Virus record (IMG/VR): IMGVR_UViG_3300009502_000042
Coordinates: 1 to 64,000 of that record
Reading direction: 5' to 3' (one strand)
DNA from: a virus
DNA: 64,000 bases
In this document: positions 53,032-60,692 of the stretch, piece by piece
Position numbering within the stretch: position 1 is the first letter of the stretch
Layout of the letters: every line of letters starts with the position of its first letter
Program-made: the position numbers and the translations under genes
The notes under the pieces: generated by a model
The model's input: the letters and a program-made list of their open reading frames with translations, nothing else
The model's database searches: none
What the model was told of the DNA's origin: nothing

Positions 53032-53343
53032 ATGAAGAAAGCGATTCAATACAACTGGTTTGTCGGGATGACAACCAAAGAAGGCGATGCAATAGCTAAA
53101 GATGCCGCCAAGGTAACAATTGCGAAGATGCTTGCAGAATACGAAATACACGCATTCTCAGTGTCAGAACAGATCGGATACTGGAAACAAGTTCAGGAAG
53201 TATCACTGGTTGTTTCCTTTATCAACATGGATAAGGCCATCACTGGCCTGACCGCCAAGGAAATAGCAGAAAGGTTTCGGGACACCTTCAATCAGGAATG
53301 TGTACTGGTATCAACAGTTGAAACATGGTATCAATTCATTTAA
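53032..53343 (+). CDS. First small gene of the array
   Basis: 103 aa, mixed alpha/beta (DAAKVTIAKMLAEYEIHAFS, LTAKEIAERFRDTFNQECVL). No ribosome site; the leader AACCCTTAAAACCCACACAC is A/C-rich. Unknown function. Confidence 0.6.
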   Translation: MKKAIQYNWFVGMTTKEGDAIAKDAAKVTIAKMLAEYEIHAFSVSEQIGYWKQVQEVSLVVSFINMDKAITGLTAKEIAERFRDTFNQECVLVSTVETWYQFI

Positions 53344-53357
53344 AAGGAGGATAAACA

Positions 53358-53555
53358 ATGAAACTGTACAACACGATGATGCATGTAGGCCGCTCCAAAT
53401 ACGTGGTTAACTCCCATGATGGCGTAGCAACACACCGGGACGGATCGCCCTTTTTTGGTATTGCGATCTTTAAAAGCAAGAAGGCGAATGATAAATTTAT
53501 CACTTCGCTGCATAACAATGACTACAAGTATGGCACTGGGTATCCTAAAGGATAG
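53358..53555 (+). CDS. Small basic protein
   Basis: 65 aa with AAAAGGAGG before the ATG. HVGRSKYVVNSHDGVATHRD then SPFFGIAIFKSKK: a short beta-rich fold with basic end. Unknown. Stop TAG. Confidence 0.55.
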   Translation: MKLYNTMMHVGRSKYVVNSHDGVATHRDGSPFFGIAIFKSKKANDKFITSLHNNDYKYGTGYPKG

Positions 53556-53566
53556 CCAATCACCCC

Positions 53567-53609
53567 GGGCGAACGGGAATGCAAGTGGAGAGTCCCCGAT
53601 CCACCGCCC
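53567..53609 (+). ncRNA. Pseudoknot RNA element, copy 1
   Basis: GGGCG (53567-53571) pairs with CGCCC (53605-53609). Inside, GTGGA (53585-53589) pairs with TCCAC (53600-53604), and GGGA (53575-53578) can pair with TCCC in the loop, giving a pseudoknot. A diverged copy at 55532-55573 keeps all three pairings by paired changes. It is followed by a gene without a ribosome site. Confidence 0.65.
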
Positions 53610-53652
53610 ACCACGTTAATCAACTTAATACAAACCTCAAAAACCCAAAACC

Positions 53653-53889
53653 ATGCCAAATTTCAACATTATCAAGGTCAGAACCGTTGGAGCAACGGAA
53701 CACCTGCCAGCAAGAGTAATTATCACCTCTGAGCGTTTCAAACAATCAGTAAGGATCGCCCGTGACGGTGAAACCGGACTGGAAGATGCCGAAAACTACC
53801 TGTTCCACCTCGGGTTCAATCTCGTAGGAAGAGCGGAAGGGACCGGACACATGTACATCATCACCGACACTTTTAAGCCGATCAAATAA
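53653..53889 (+). CDS. Small unknown protein
   Basis: 78 aa: VRTVGATEHLPARVIITSER and AENYLFHLGFNLVGRAEGTG. Alpha/beta, basic. No ribosome site; leader AAACCTCAAAAACCC. Its stop overlaps the next start (TAATG). Confidence 0.6.
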   Translation: MPNFNIIKVRTVGATEHLPARVIITSERFKQSVRIARDGETGLEDAENYLFHLGFNLVGRAEGTGHMYIITDTFKPIK

Positions 53890-53972
53890 TGAGAGGCAAA
53901 CACACTGAGGGAATCCTTATGCTTATCGCTGGAACCCTCCTGACAATCATCGTACTGGTATTCAATAATTAA
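53889..53972 (+). CDS. 27-aa single-helix membrane peptide
   Basis: Start ATG overlaps the previous stop. A short charged N-terminus (MRGKHTEG) then one hydrophobic helix to the end (ILMLIAGTLLTIIVLVFNN). Translation coupling supports it as real. Role unknown; small toxin-like or lysis-regulating peptides look like this. Confidence 0.55.
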   Translation: MRGKHTEGILMLIAGTLLTIIVLVFNN

Positions 53973-53983
53973 TAACGAAGACA

Positions 53984-54454
53984 ATGGAAAAGAAACACGT
54001 TTTCACCTGTAAAGAGGTCCCGGGAGCAAAAAGGACTTCCCCTAAAATGTATACCCACGCCATTATCGGGGAGTGGGACTATCTGAAAAGCATAAGGATG
54101 ACTCAGTCTCCTGACAGTATCAAGAGACTTGGGTCAGACTGGGATTATTACAACAAATGTGCGAATGCCTCTGTGGTGGATATTCAATTCCAGTGGACCA
54201 AATCCCATTGTTGCTACGATCAAGAAACGATTGACAAGGGCAATGAGTTTATCGCCAAAAACCCGTACAGGGTAGCGTATATTGAAGAAACAATAAATAA
54301 GCACGTTGACGAGTACGAGAAGGCGGCTAAGAACATAAAACGATCCGTTCTGGGATGGTCCCAGAGTGCTGTTAATGCTGAAAAGGCGGCTGGTGGTTTT
54401 CGCAGCCGTGGATATGTTAATGTAAGTGTTGTGCCTGCAATACAGGTAAAATGA
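53984..54454 (+). CDS. Unknown protein
   Basis: 156 aa. HAIIGEWDYLKSIRMTQSPD, FQWTKSHCCYDQETIDKGNE and YIEETINKHVDEYEKAAKNI. A CC pair and long helices; no motif recognised. Confidence 0.55.
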   Translation: MEKKHVFTCKEVPGAKRTSPKMYTHAIIGEWDYLKSIRMTQSPDSIKRLGSDWDYYNKCANASVVDIQFQWTKSHCCYDQETIDKGNEFIAKNPYRVAYIEETINKHVDEYEKAAKNIKRSVLGWSQSAVNAEKAAGGFRSRGYVNVSVVPAIQVK

Positions 54455-54481
54455 TCACCCCCTCGCTGATCTGGTCTATTG

Positions 54482-54508
54482 CCCGGGTTCGATACCCGGG
54501 GCGGGACA
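54482..54508 (+). ncRNA. T-arm-like hairpin
   Basis: CCCGGG-TTCGATA-CCCGGG, a perfect T-arm with the tRNA loop bases TTCGA in place, followed by GCGGGAC. Upstream D-arm-like bases (GATCTGGTC) are present but no anticodon arm, so this is a partial tRNA-like element. It precedes a gene without a ribosome site. Confidence 0.5.
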
Positions 54509-54526
54509 AACCTTAATACTGATAAA

Positions 54527-54799
54527 ATGACGAAAAACAGAATCAAGAAGGATGTGAAGGCCATCGCAGATGCCCACATCCAAGCAAGGGTCACCGGGGT
54601 ATGGAATCCAGCCCCCATTAAATCAAGACTGGACCTTCTTTGCGCTCTTAAAAAAGGGCACACCTTTGAAGGATTATTGACAGAAATCGAGGCACGGAAC
54701 TGCTCTATTACCTCGATCCTCACCGCCTCAGTGCTGGACCATGCATCGAATGCTTACAGACAGAATGTGTACACTGGTTTCAAATCTTTACTGCAATGA
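54527..54799 (+). CDS. Small helical protein
   Basis: 90 aa from ATG 54527 (MTKNRIKKDVKAIADAHIQA); an upstream start at 54479 would lie inside the T-arm hairpin. Helical and basic. Unknown. ATGA overlap with the next gene. Confidence 0.55.
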   Translation: MTKNRIKKDVKAIADAHIQARVTGVWNPAPIKSRLDLLCALKKGHTFEGLLTEIEARNCSITSILTASVLDHASNAYRQNVYTGFKSLLQ

Positions 54800-55041
54800 A
54801 AAATCCTCCAAGGACATCAAAGCAATTGGCAGAATACATCACCAAAAGACTGTCTCAGAATGATTGGTTGAAGATCGGAGCCACAACGGTATTCTTTGGC
54901 ACCAGATACATCGACATTGTGCCCTATGAGCCAGAAAATCCCACCATCGGGATATCCCTTCAGAACGACAAGAAAATTGTCGCAAACATCTATTATTCAT
55001 TAGCCACCAAGAATTTATCGTATCACGTATTTTTATTTTAA
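54796..55041 (+). CDS. Small alpha/beta protein
   Basis: 81 aa: SKQLAEYITKRLSQNDWLKI, FFGTRYIDIVPYEPENPTIG. Coupled to the preceding gene. Unknown. Confidence 0.55.
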   Translation: MKNPPRTSKQLAEYITKRLSQNDWLKIGATTVFFGTRYIDIVPYEPENPTIGISLQNDKKIVANIYYSLATKNLSYHVFLF

Positions 55042-55059
55042 CCCCCTAAAAGAGTAGTT

Positions 55060-55251
55060 ATGAAGATCAAGAAAGAAGTCAGAATCGTCCCCAGTAAGGC
55101 GCAGAGCGTATGTGCTGAGACCGGAAGGATCATCAGGGTTGGTGAGTCCTGTTTGTTTGATCCCTCAACAAGGAGCGTGTTTCACACGTCCTCCAAGAGG
55201 TTCAAGGATTACACGCCACCAGTCGATGTGCTGGACCAGCAGGAAGAATAA
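55060..55251 (+). CDS. Small basic protein
   Basis: 63 aa: VPSKAQSVCAETGRIIRVGE, SVFHTSSKRFKDYTPP. Similar in look to small single-stranded-nucleic-acid binders, not recognised. No ribosome site. Confidence 0.5.
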   Translation: MKIKKEVRIVPSKAQSVCAETGRIIRVGESCLFDPSTRSVFHTSSKRFKDYTPPVDVLDQQEE

Positions 55252-55262
55252 ACTAAAACAAT

Positions 55263-55276
55263 TGGCAATATTGCCA
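55263..55276 (+). repeat. 14-bp palindrome before gene 55297-55524
   Basis: TGGCAATATTGCCA is a perfect palindrome 20 bases before the start of the next gene, which has no ribosome site. It may be an operator or a short RNA hairpin. Confidence 0.5.
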
Positions 55277-55296
55277 CATAACCTAATCTTTGTACC

Positions 55297-55524
55297 ATGA
55301 AGAGGTATTGGTTATTCTGCATGTTCGAGTATTACCCCGCAGGAGGGGTAAGGGATTTTCATGCTGCATTTACAGGACTGGATGATGCTTGCAGTGCAGG
55401 TTCTAACCTGACCAGTTGGAACGGGGAGGTATCCCCAGAGTTTTACGACTATCAGGTTTTGGATATCCAGACTGGTAAGGTTTATTATTCAAACGGAACC
55501 GCAGGACAGTTGAGGGTTTCGTAA
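55297..55524 (+). CDS. Small unknown protein
   Basis: 75 aa: YWLFCMFEYYPAGGVRDFHA, then DYQVLDIQTGKVYYSNG. Aromatic, beta-rich. Leader ACCTAATCTTTGTACC, no ribosome site. Unknown. Confidence 0.5.
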   Translation: MKRYWLFCMFEYYPAGGVRDFHAAFTGLDDACSAGSNLTSWNGEVSPEFYDYQVLDIQTGKVYYSNGTAGQLRVS

Positions 55525-55531
55525 TTACCCC

Positions 55532-55660
55532 GGGTGAATGGGAATACAGCGGAGAGTCCCCGAGCCGCCACCCACTATTGCCGTGGAGATTTTCCACGCC
55601 TGAGAAGTGTCAGAAGAATCCGACAGGATAACAGATAACGGGATCAAGGACCCACGGCAA
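55532..55660 (+). ncRNA. Pseudoknot RNA element copy 2 with a second, switch-like domain
   Basis: GGGTG (55532-55536) pairs with CACCC (55569-55573) and GCGG (55549-55552) with CCGC (55565-55568); GGGA and the loop TCCC can form the pseudoknot. Compared with copy 1, one pair in each stem has changed on both sides. A further domain follows: TTGCCGTGG (55578-55586) can pair with CCACGGCAA (55652-55660), or its CGTGGA can instead pair with TCCACG (55593-55598). The two pairings exclude each other. Confidence 0.65.
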
Positions 55661-55701
55661 ATGGCATAGTTAACGTAATTAATAACCTAATACACAAAGC
55701 A

Positions 55702-56052
55702 ATGAAAACAGAAACACACAACGGCAGAACGTACAAGGTATCATCGTCTGACACATATTACAACGAGGAGACGTCGGATGAAATGATTCACATTCTTGAA
55801 AACATCAAAAACAACCGCACCCGGGTCCGGTTTCACTGGGGTAATGTAGAGACCGGGGAAGACTGGGGAGACATTTACGATGTAGCCGGGACCATCGGCA
55901 GGAGTTGTGGTACGGTAAAAATACCTCTCCTGATCCACAATGCAAGATCAATGGGCGGTGGCGGTATCCTCACTCACTGTATTGTTAAGATAACACAGTC
56001 CAGAGATAAAAGTAACGTTATTTATCAGCACCAAAATTATCACACAAAATAA
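55702..56052 (+). CDS. Unknown protein
   Basis: 116 aa: TRVRFHWGNVETGEDWGDIY, DVAGTIGRSCGTVKIPLLIH. Beta-rich; residues 40-95 look like a small barrel. Leader is A/C-rich, no ribosome site. Unknown. Confidence 0.6.
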   Translation: MKTETHNGRTYKVSSSDTYYNEETSDEMIHILENIKNNRTRVRFHWGNVETGEDWGDIYDVAGTIGRSCGTVKIPLLIHNARSMGGGGILTHCIVKITQSRDKSNVIYQHQNYHTK

Positions 56053-56064
56053 GGAGACAAAAAA

Positions 56065-56349
56065 ATGGCAACAAAAACATGGAAGATCGGTGAATACTGC
56101 AAAGGCGGCATCATCACAGTTGAAACAACAGCCAAGACCGTAAAGGTTATCGGCAAACAATGGGACTACAAAGTAGGATCAAGACGGTCCAGCAACCAGA
56201 GCAATGCGAAAGAATGGACACGTCTCGAGGTTGCGTCCCGGGATGGCGGTGCTTTCCGTAAACTGGATGACTTCCTGAATGATCTTACTTCCAGCTATTA
56301 CGCTGGACAGGTAATGAGCTGGATCAAAACAAAAGTATTCTTAAACTAA
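56065..56349 (+). CDS. Unknown small protein
   Basis: 94 aa with AAGGAG before the ATG: ATKTWKIGEYCKGGIITVET, a beta-rich front, then a helix (FRKLDDFLNDLTSSYYAGQV). Unknown. Confidence 0.6.
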   Translation: MATKTWKIGEYCKGGIITVETTAKTVKVIGKQWDYKVGSRRSSNQSNAKEWTRLEVASRDGGAFRKLDDFLNDLTSSYYAGQVMSWIKTKVFLN

Positions 56350-56362
56350 AGGAGGATAAGCA

Positions 56363-56713
56363 ATGTCTACACAGCACAACGTATTTATCAGAAAATTCGG
56401 GCACCTCGCCATCGTTATCACGGTCACTGACTGGGATGACTTTAAGGCTCTTGAAAAGTACTCTGTTCACGAATCCCCAGACTTTTTATTGTCTGGGGTA
56501 ACGGACGCAAACATTTACACCAACATGAACCCATCTATGCTTATTGCTACCCGGGGAGAGATTAAGGATATAACCGAAGAGACAAAAGGAATCGGGATAT
56601 CTGGAATCCTTACCGGAGGGTCAAAGGCTGGACCTATCTGGTCGTATCGTAAAATAGACGGACTTTGTGCTATATCTGAAATTATTCACCCTAAAATGGA
56701 GGACGTTAAATGA
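56363..56713 (+). CDS. Unknown protein
   Basis: 116 aa with AAAGGAGG before the ATG. HLAIVITVTDWDDFKALEKY, IKDITEETKGIGISGILTGG. Unknown. ATGA overlap with the next gene. Confidence 0.55.
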   Translation: MSTQHNVFIRKFGHLAIVITVTDWDDFKALEKYSVHESPDFLLSGVTDANIYTNMNPSMLIATRGEIKDITEETKGIGISGILTGGSKAGPIWSYRKIDGLCAISEIIHPKMEDVK

Positions 56714-56853
56714 AGGCACAGAAATGCAGGTTGATTTTTCACGCCATGTACAAAGAGATTGACTTTGGCATGTTTGAAAGTAAGGCGAAGGCCAAACAGT
56801 ACGCCAAACAATGTTTTAACAAGTCATACAGCATTCGACCAGTCAAGCAGTAA
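56710..56853 (+). CDS. 47-aa basic protein
   Basis: Start overlaps the preceding stop. MKAQKCRLIFHAMYKEIDFG, SKAKAKQYAKQCFNKSYSI: basic, alpha/beta. The coupling supports a real gene. Unknown. Confidence 0.55.
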   Translation: MKAQKCRLIFHAMYKEIDFGMFESKAKAKQYAKQCFNKSYSIRPVKQ

Positions 56854-56861
56854 TGCAATGC

Positions 56862-56900
56862 CCCCGAATCCGCTTATCCTGCTACCGGAGCGGGACGGGG
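56862..56900 (+). ncRNA. Nested hairpin before the GHKL-like gene
   Basis: CCCCG (56862-56866) pairs with CGGGG (56896-56900) and CCGCT (56870-56874) with AGCGG (56889-56893), loop of 14 bases. The next gene starts at 56934 without a ribosome site. Confidence 0.5.
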
Positions 56901-56933
56901 ACTAAATTAATTTATCCACCAAAAACCCACAAA

Positions 56934-58256
56934 ATGAAAAAGTTCATCCGTATCAAATCCGCTGGCCTTATTGACGTGCTGGCCTTTTCGCTCATAGGAG
57001 CATCAGTAAAACAGGACGATGATCGCCCTAAAATTGGCAAATATGGCTCTGGTAACAAATACGCCATCGCCAGCCTGATCCGCAATAACGTGTCCTTCCG
57101 TGTATTTTCAGGGAAGGAAGAGATTAAGTTTACCACCACCCCCACCGTATTCAAGGGGGAAACCTTTGAAGTTATCTGTATCAACGGCAAAGAAACATCC
57201 ATGACCACAAACATGGGAGGAGCCGACTGGGATAACATGTTTGCCCCAATCAGGGAGATTTACAGCAATGCCCTTGATGAAGATGCTGGTGCCACGCTTG
57301 ACAACATTGATCTGGCACGTCCCACCCCGGGATGCACCTCGTTCTTCATTGAGTGCAATGAGCAGACATCTGACTTTTACACCAATCTGGGAAACTACTT
57401 TACCATGAACCGGAAGGACGCCCTTGAGTCGAATGAGGAAATCACTATTTACCCTGCGACAATGGATGGCCTGAGACTTTTCAGAAAAGGCATTCTTTGC
57501 TTTTTCGACCCCAAGCAGAAAAGTCTTTTCAACTATGACGCCCCTGAATTCCCAATCAACGAAAGCCGTGTTTTGGTCGGGGACTGGCGTATGAGATGGA
57601 TCATCTCCAAGGGATGGGCACAGTGCAAGGACCCAGACATGATCAAGCTATTGATGGCCGGGATGAAGAATCCCGCCTATCTGGAACATCGCTTGGATTT
57701 TGAGTTCGCCACGTTCTCCGAGGCATGGAAAACAGCAGTGGAAGATGTCAAGGTAATGCCCGAGGAACACGCTGGCATATTTTCACCGGAAGATCAAGCA
57801 TCGTCCTTGATGGTCCCTTTCAACCTACTTAAGGCAATAAAGGTCACCCATAAAAGTGTGAAGATAATGGGAATGGACGGAGGGGAAGAGCCTTTTAATC
57901 CTAATGTTCACACCGATGACACCATCAAGGAAAAAGTGTGCGAGGCTTTGAACCTTCTCAGGGGAACTCCTTATTTAAAAAGACTGGGCGAACCGGATAT
58001 CAAGTTCGTTACCTTTGCCAAGCCCGACACATGGGCGCAAGCGGTGAAGGGGAAGATACTGATATCAACCAAAATTGATGTGAAGTCAGTAGAGGAAATC
58101 GCCAAGATCATTATCGAAGAGCAGGAACATCTCATTACTGAATACAATGATTGCACCCGTCTGTTTCAGGATCATCTGTTTGACCTGTACTTTGAGTCCT
58201 TGAAGGAGATAAGTAAACTCAAGGCGAAGATGAAGGCGCAGATAGATGCCCTTTAA
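56934..58256 (+). CDS. GHKL/Bergerat-fold ATPase-like protein
   Basis: 440 aa from ATG 56934; a start at 56853 would run through the hairpin. IGKYGSGNKYAIA (34-46) looks like a GHKL glycine box and REIYSNALDED (107-117) like the N-box with its Asn and Asp. Here the glycine box comes first, so the ATP-binding fold seems permuted compared with Hsp90, MutL or gyrase B. The C-terminal part has IIIEEQEHLITEYND then FQDHLFDLYF, an E-E-x-x-H motif that may bind metal. Related ATPases open or clamp DNA or protein. The leader is A/C-rich. Confidence 0.6.
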   Translation: MKKFIRIKSAGLIDVLAFSLIGASVKQDDDRPKIGKYGSGNKYAIASLIRNNVSFRVFSGKEEIKFTTTPTVFKGETFEVICINGKETSMTTNMGGADWDNMFAPIREIYSNALDEDAGATLDNIDLARPTPGCTSFFIECNEQTSDFYTNLGNYFTMNRKDALESNEEITIYPATMDGLRLFRKGILCFFDPKQKSLFNYDAPEFPINESRVLVGDWRMRWIISKGWAQCKDPDMIKLLMAGMKNPAYLEHRLDFEFATFSEAWKTAVEDVKVMPEEHAGIFSPEDQASSLMVPFNLLKAIKVTHKSVKIMGMDGGEEPFNPNVHTDDTIKEKVCEALNLLRGTPYLKRLGEPDIKFVTFAKPDTWAQAVKGKILISTKIDVKSVEEIAKIIIEEQEHLITEYNDCTRLFQDHLFDLYFESLKEISKLKAKMKAQIDAL

Positions 58257-58323
58257 AACGCATTCTCCTGCGATATGGGGAGGGAAGGTTCAGATTGAGC
58301 CTGTCACCCCACTCCCGGGGGAT

Positions 58324-58343
58324 ATGTCAGGACATGTCAGGAA
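58324..58343. repeat. Tandem ATGTCAGGA motif
   Basis: ATGTCAGGAC followed directly by ATGTCAGGAA in the gap before gene 58382. The same 9-mer, inverted, occurs at 52373-52381 and 52785-52793 in the other non-coding region. Confidence 0.5.
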
Positions 58344-58381
58344 ATAATAGTCTATTGAAATAATTCAAGAAAGGAGACACC

Positions 58382-58879
58382 GTGGAAATAATTATGATCA
58401 CCAGCCCCGATGACGGGGATGGAAATGAAACAATAAACACCGTGCTTGTTATCCGCACTGAAAGGGGATGTTACAGCACACTCCATCCAGATGCAGTTCT
58501 GGAACTCATTAACCGTGCTAAGAAGGTAGGGGGAAGAGTGTTGTCGGACTCAGTGGAAATCAATTCAAACATTCAGTCCAGCAGCAGTATCAAGCCTGTT
58601 AATCTGATTAAGTTTATTGCGCTTGTCAATGCACTGGGGATGGGGTTTTACCCTTATAAACTGGTACGGTATCAGTTTGATTACCGTTATGGAGGACCCG
58701 AAGAAGGCGGCTGGTACTATTCAGTCCTTTCAAGCGGGACCGAGATCGACCAGAAGGAATACGATGAAATAACGAATCACAACTGGGACCTGTATGACCA
58801 CCAGAAGGATTTTGTGGTACGTCAGGATTTCTATGTAGGAGAGTCGGACACTAATCATATTAATCACCATTATTGCTGA
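58382..58879 (+). CDS. Unknown protein with GTG start
   Basis: 165 aa from GTG 58382, with AAAGGAG at the right distance; an ATG five codons later is possible. VLVIRTERGCYSTLHPDAVL, FYPYKLVRYQFDYRYGGPEE, WYYSVLSSGTEIDQKEYDEI. Unknown. Confidence 0.55.
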   Translation: MEIIMITSPDDGDGNETINTVLVIRTERGCYSTLHPDAVLELINRAKKVGGRVLSDSVEINSNIQSSSSIKPVNLIKFIALVNALGMGFYPYKLVRYQFDYRYGGPEEGGWYYSVLSSGTEIDQKEYDEITNHNWDLYDHQKDFVVRQDFYVGESDTNHINHHYC

Positions 58880-58887
58880 AAGGAGGA

Positions 58888-59166
58888 ATGATGCCGACAA
58901 TAATAACCGAGCAGGAAATCAAGATCGAGGTTGACTTTGAGGTGTATTGCAATACCTGTGGGTGTGGACTGTGTAACGAAACAACGGTGAAGGGTCACCA
59001 GTCCCCGCAGCTAAAGGTAAATGCATGTCCTGACTGCATGAAAGAAAAGCAGGAAGAGATTGATGACCTTAATGATGACATCCGTAAGCTGAATGCCAAG
59101 ATCGAGTCGCTGCTGGACGAACTAAGTAATTTAAACACAATCATTAAAGAACAGGAGGAAAAATGA
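58888..59166 (+). CDS. Zinc-ribbon and coiled-coil protein
   Basis: 92 aa, start ATG 58888 or 58891 after AAAGGAGGA. CNTCGCGLC then CPDC make a zinc site; residues 50-92 are a coiled coil (EEIDDLNDDIRKLNAKIESL). Such a fold suggests a dimeric DNA- or protein-binding adaptor. ATGA overlap with the next gene. Confidence 0.6.
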   Translation: MMPTIITEQEIKIEVDFEVYCNTCGCGLCNETTVKGHQSPQLKVNACPDCMKEKQEEIDDLNDDIRKLNAKIESLLDELSNLNTIIKEQEEK

Positions 59167-59822
59167 TAACAATAGAAACAAAAGTCGAGGGTAAGCGTGG
59201 CTGTGGCTACCGCAAGCCCGGGGGTATATACCTCATTTGTGATGCCGCAGGTTTCGCCTGTGACAAACTTCCAATCCCACTTACTGTGTGCCCTTGCTGC
59301 AATGCAGGGATCAAACAAAGTCGTGGGTTTGAGTGGATCGGGCGGCAGTTGCTGGACGGGAAGGATTGCTCAAAGACTGAAGGATGGGCGGCAAAACTGG
59401 CGATGCAGGAACATGCATTCTCTGAACTTCTTTGTCTCGGGTGTCCGTTCTATAATATCAACATCGAACGGTACGGCCTCATGTGGGTAGGTGAAAAGTT
59501 TTACCCTACGGCCAAGGCGTTCTCCTTGGAGTCTGTTACAATGGGGATATCCAAGCGGATCGCACAAATACCCCGGGAATTCAAGGTAGGCGAAACGTGG
59601 GTGTTGCTGGCTCATCCCAAGGCGATCATGCACCCGGGGAAAGAGAATACCCCCGGCATATTCTCGGCCTTCAAGCCCAGTCGCATCGAGTATGTGGTTA
59701 CCGGGAAGGAAAGCGAAGAGGAGTTGGAACGCCTCGTGGATCGTGGTTTTAATCTGGTCAGGGTTGTCCCAGACAAGGCGGCAGACCTCCATAAAATGTT
59801 TGAGGAGGGGGAAGATGATTAA
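59163..59822 (+). CDS. Conserved-type phage protein with CPCC zinc motif
   Basis: 219 aa. GKRGCGYRKPGGIYLICD, LPIPLTVCPCCNAGIKQSRG, FEWIGRQLL, then CLGCPFY: the cysteine set of a phage protein family I have seen often, without known function. VGETWVLLAHPKAI and a Glu-rich helix follow. It probably binds zinc. The next gene starts inside its last codons. Confidence 0.65.
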   Translation: MITIETKVEGKRGCGYRKPGGIYLICDAAGFACDKLPIPLTVCPCCNAGIKQSRGFEWIGRQLLDGKDCSKTEGWAAKLAMQEHAFSELLCLGCPFYNINIERYGLMWVGEKFYPTAKAFSLESVTMGISKRIAQIPREFKVGETWVLLAHPKAIMHPGKENTPGIFSAFKPSRIEYVVTGKESEEELERLVDRGFNLVRVVPDKAADLHKMFEEGEDD

Positions 59823-59952
59823 GCCGCTTTATTATAAGTACCTTGGGATGGCCGTACCCCATCCCACCATACCTTCCACGGTATATCTGTTTTATCTTAG
59901 TGTAAACGGAAGAAGAGTACAGTACACGCCATTTGTTTGTTGCTTAAACTGA
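59815..59952 (+). CDS. 45-aa small protein
   Basis: Starts inside the last eight bases of the preceding gene after GAGGAGGGG. MIKPLYYKYLGMAVPHPTIP, STVYLFYLSVNGRRVQYTP. Aromatic, beta-rich. Coupling supports it. Confidence 0.5.
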   Translation: MIKPLYYKYLGMAVPHPTIPSTVYLFYLSVNGRRVQYTPFVCCLN

Positions 59953-59963
59953 AAGGAGAGACA

Positions 59964-60134
59964 ATGACATCATTTATCGTAAAAGGAAACAAAGGGACCG
60001 AGGTCACTATTGAGAGGGTGCCGCCAGATAAGGTTCGCATCGCCCCATCAGGGGGAAGAAAGATCGTAAGAAAGTTCAGGCACGATTGCTTTATCTTCAA
60101 GGACGAACTTTTTTACCTCCCGGCAGGATTCTGA
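59964..60134 (+). CDS. 56-aa basic protein
   Basis: ATG 59964 after GAAAGGAG. GNKGTEVTIERVPPDKVRIA, GGRKIVRKF: a small beta-barrel-like, basic protein. Unknown. Confidence 0.55.
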   Translation: MTSFIVKGNKGTEVTIERVPPDKVRIAPSGGRKIVRKFRHDCFIFKDELFYLPAGF

Positions 60135-60257
60135 TTAGAACGGATAAATATTAAAGCAGTTTCGTGTCAATCTCAATCATTTCCCGGGAATATCTCAATG
60201 GTATTCCAGAGCCAAATAAAGTATTAACCATTAATTTTGACGCCTCAATATGATCCA

Positions 60258-60470
60258 ATGACAATTTACATCACCACCCAGAAAGGAACGGAGCCTTGGA
60301 TATTCAATCGCAGGAATCATCGGTTTGAGCCATTACTGGTCCCGGTGTCTTCCCTGAGAAGATTTCCATTCCCGGCCTTTCGCCTTGGGTTTCGCCCACA
60401 ATTGGACGATCTTAAGGATATCGCAAAGGAACAAGAATTATCCACCGAATTAAAATTGATCGAAGTATGA
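60258..60470 (+). CDS. 70-aa unknown protein
   Basis: ATG 60258 chosen; an in-frame TTG at 60237 is also open. TQKGTEPWIFNRRNHRFEPL, RFPFPAFRLGFRPQ then an acidic helix. Overlaps the next gene as ATGA. A TAATTTTG site at 60232-60239 may be a weak promoter element. Confidence 0.5.
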   Translation: MTIYITTQKGTEPWIFNRRNHRFEPLLVPVSSLRRFPFPAFRLGFRPQLDDLKDIAKEQELSTELKLIEV

Positions 60471-60670
60471 GTAATCCACTGCTCAAAATAATCGAGATAA
60501 AGCACGGGGATCGTATTGTGTTTGGCAGACACACCGATCCTTCTCCCATAAAATGTCGTTCATGTGGATGGCAGGGAAGAAGGATGGACGCCTATCATAC
60601 GTATAAACCGGATAGCGATCAAGATGTTGAGCCTGTTGACAAGTGTCCTAAATGCAATGAAGAAATTTAA
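60467..60670 (+). CDS. Zinc-ribbon protein
   Basis: 67 aa: CRSCGW and CPKC form a four-Cys zinc ribbon around a basic loop. GDRIVFGRHTDPSP precedes it. Possibly a DNA-binding or RNA polymerase-binding small protein. Confidence 0.6.
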   Translation: MSNPLLKIIEIKHGDRIVFGRHTDPSPIKCRSCGWQGRRMDAYHTYKPDSDQDVEPVDKCPKCNEEI

Positions 60671-60692
60671 TCCAGCTATTAACCCAAGAAAA

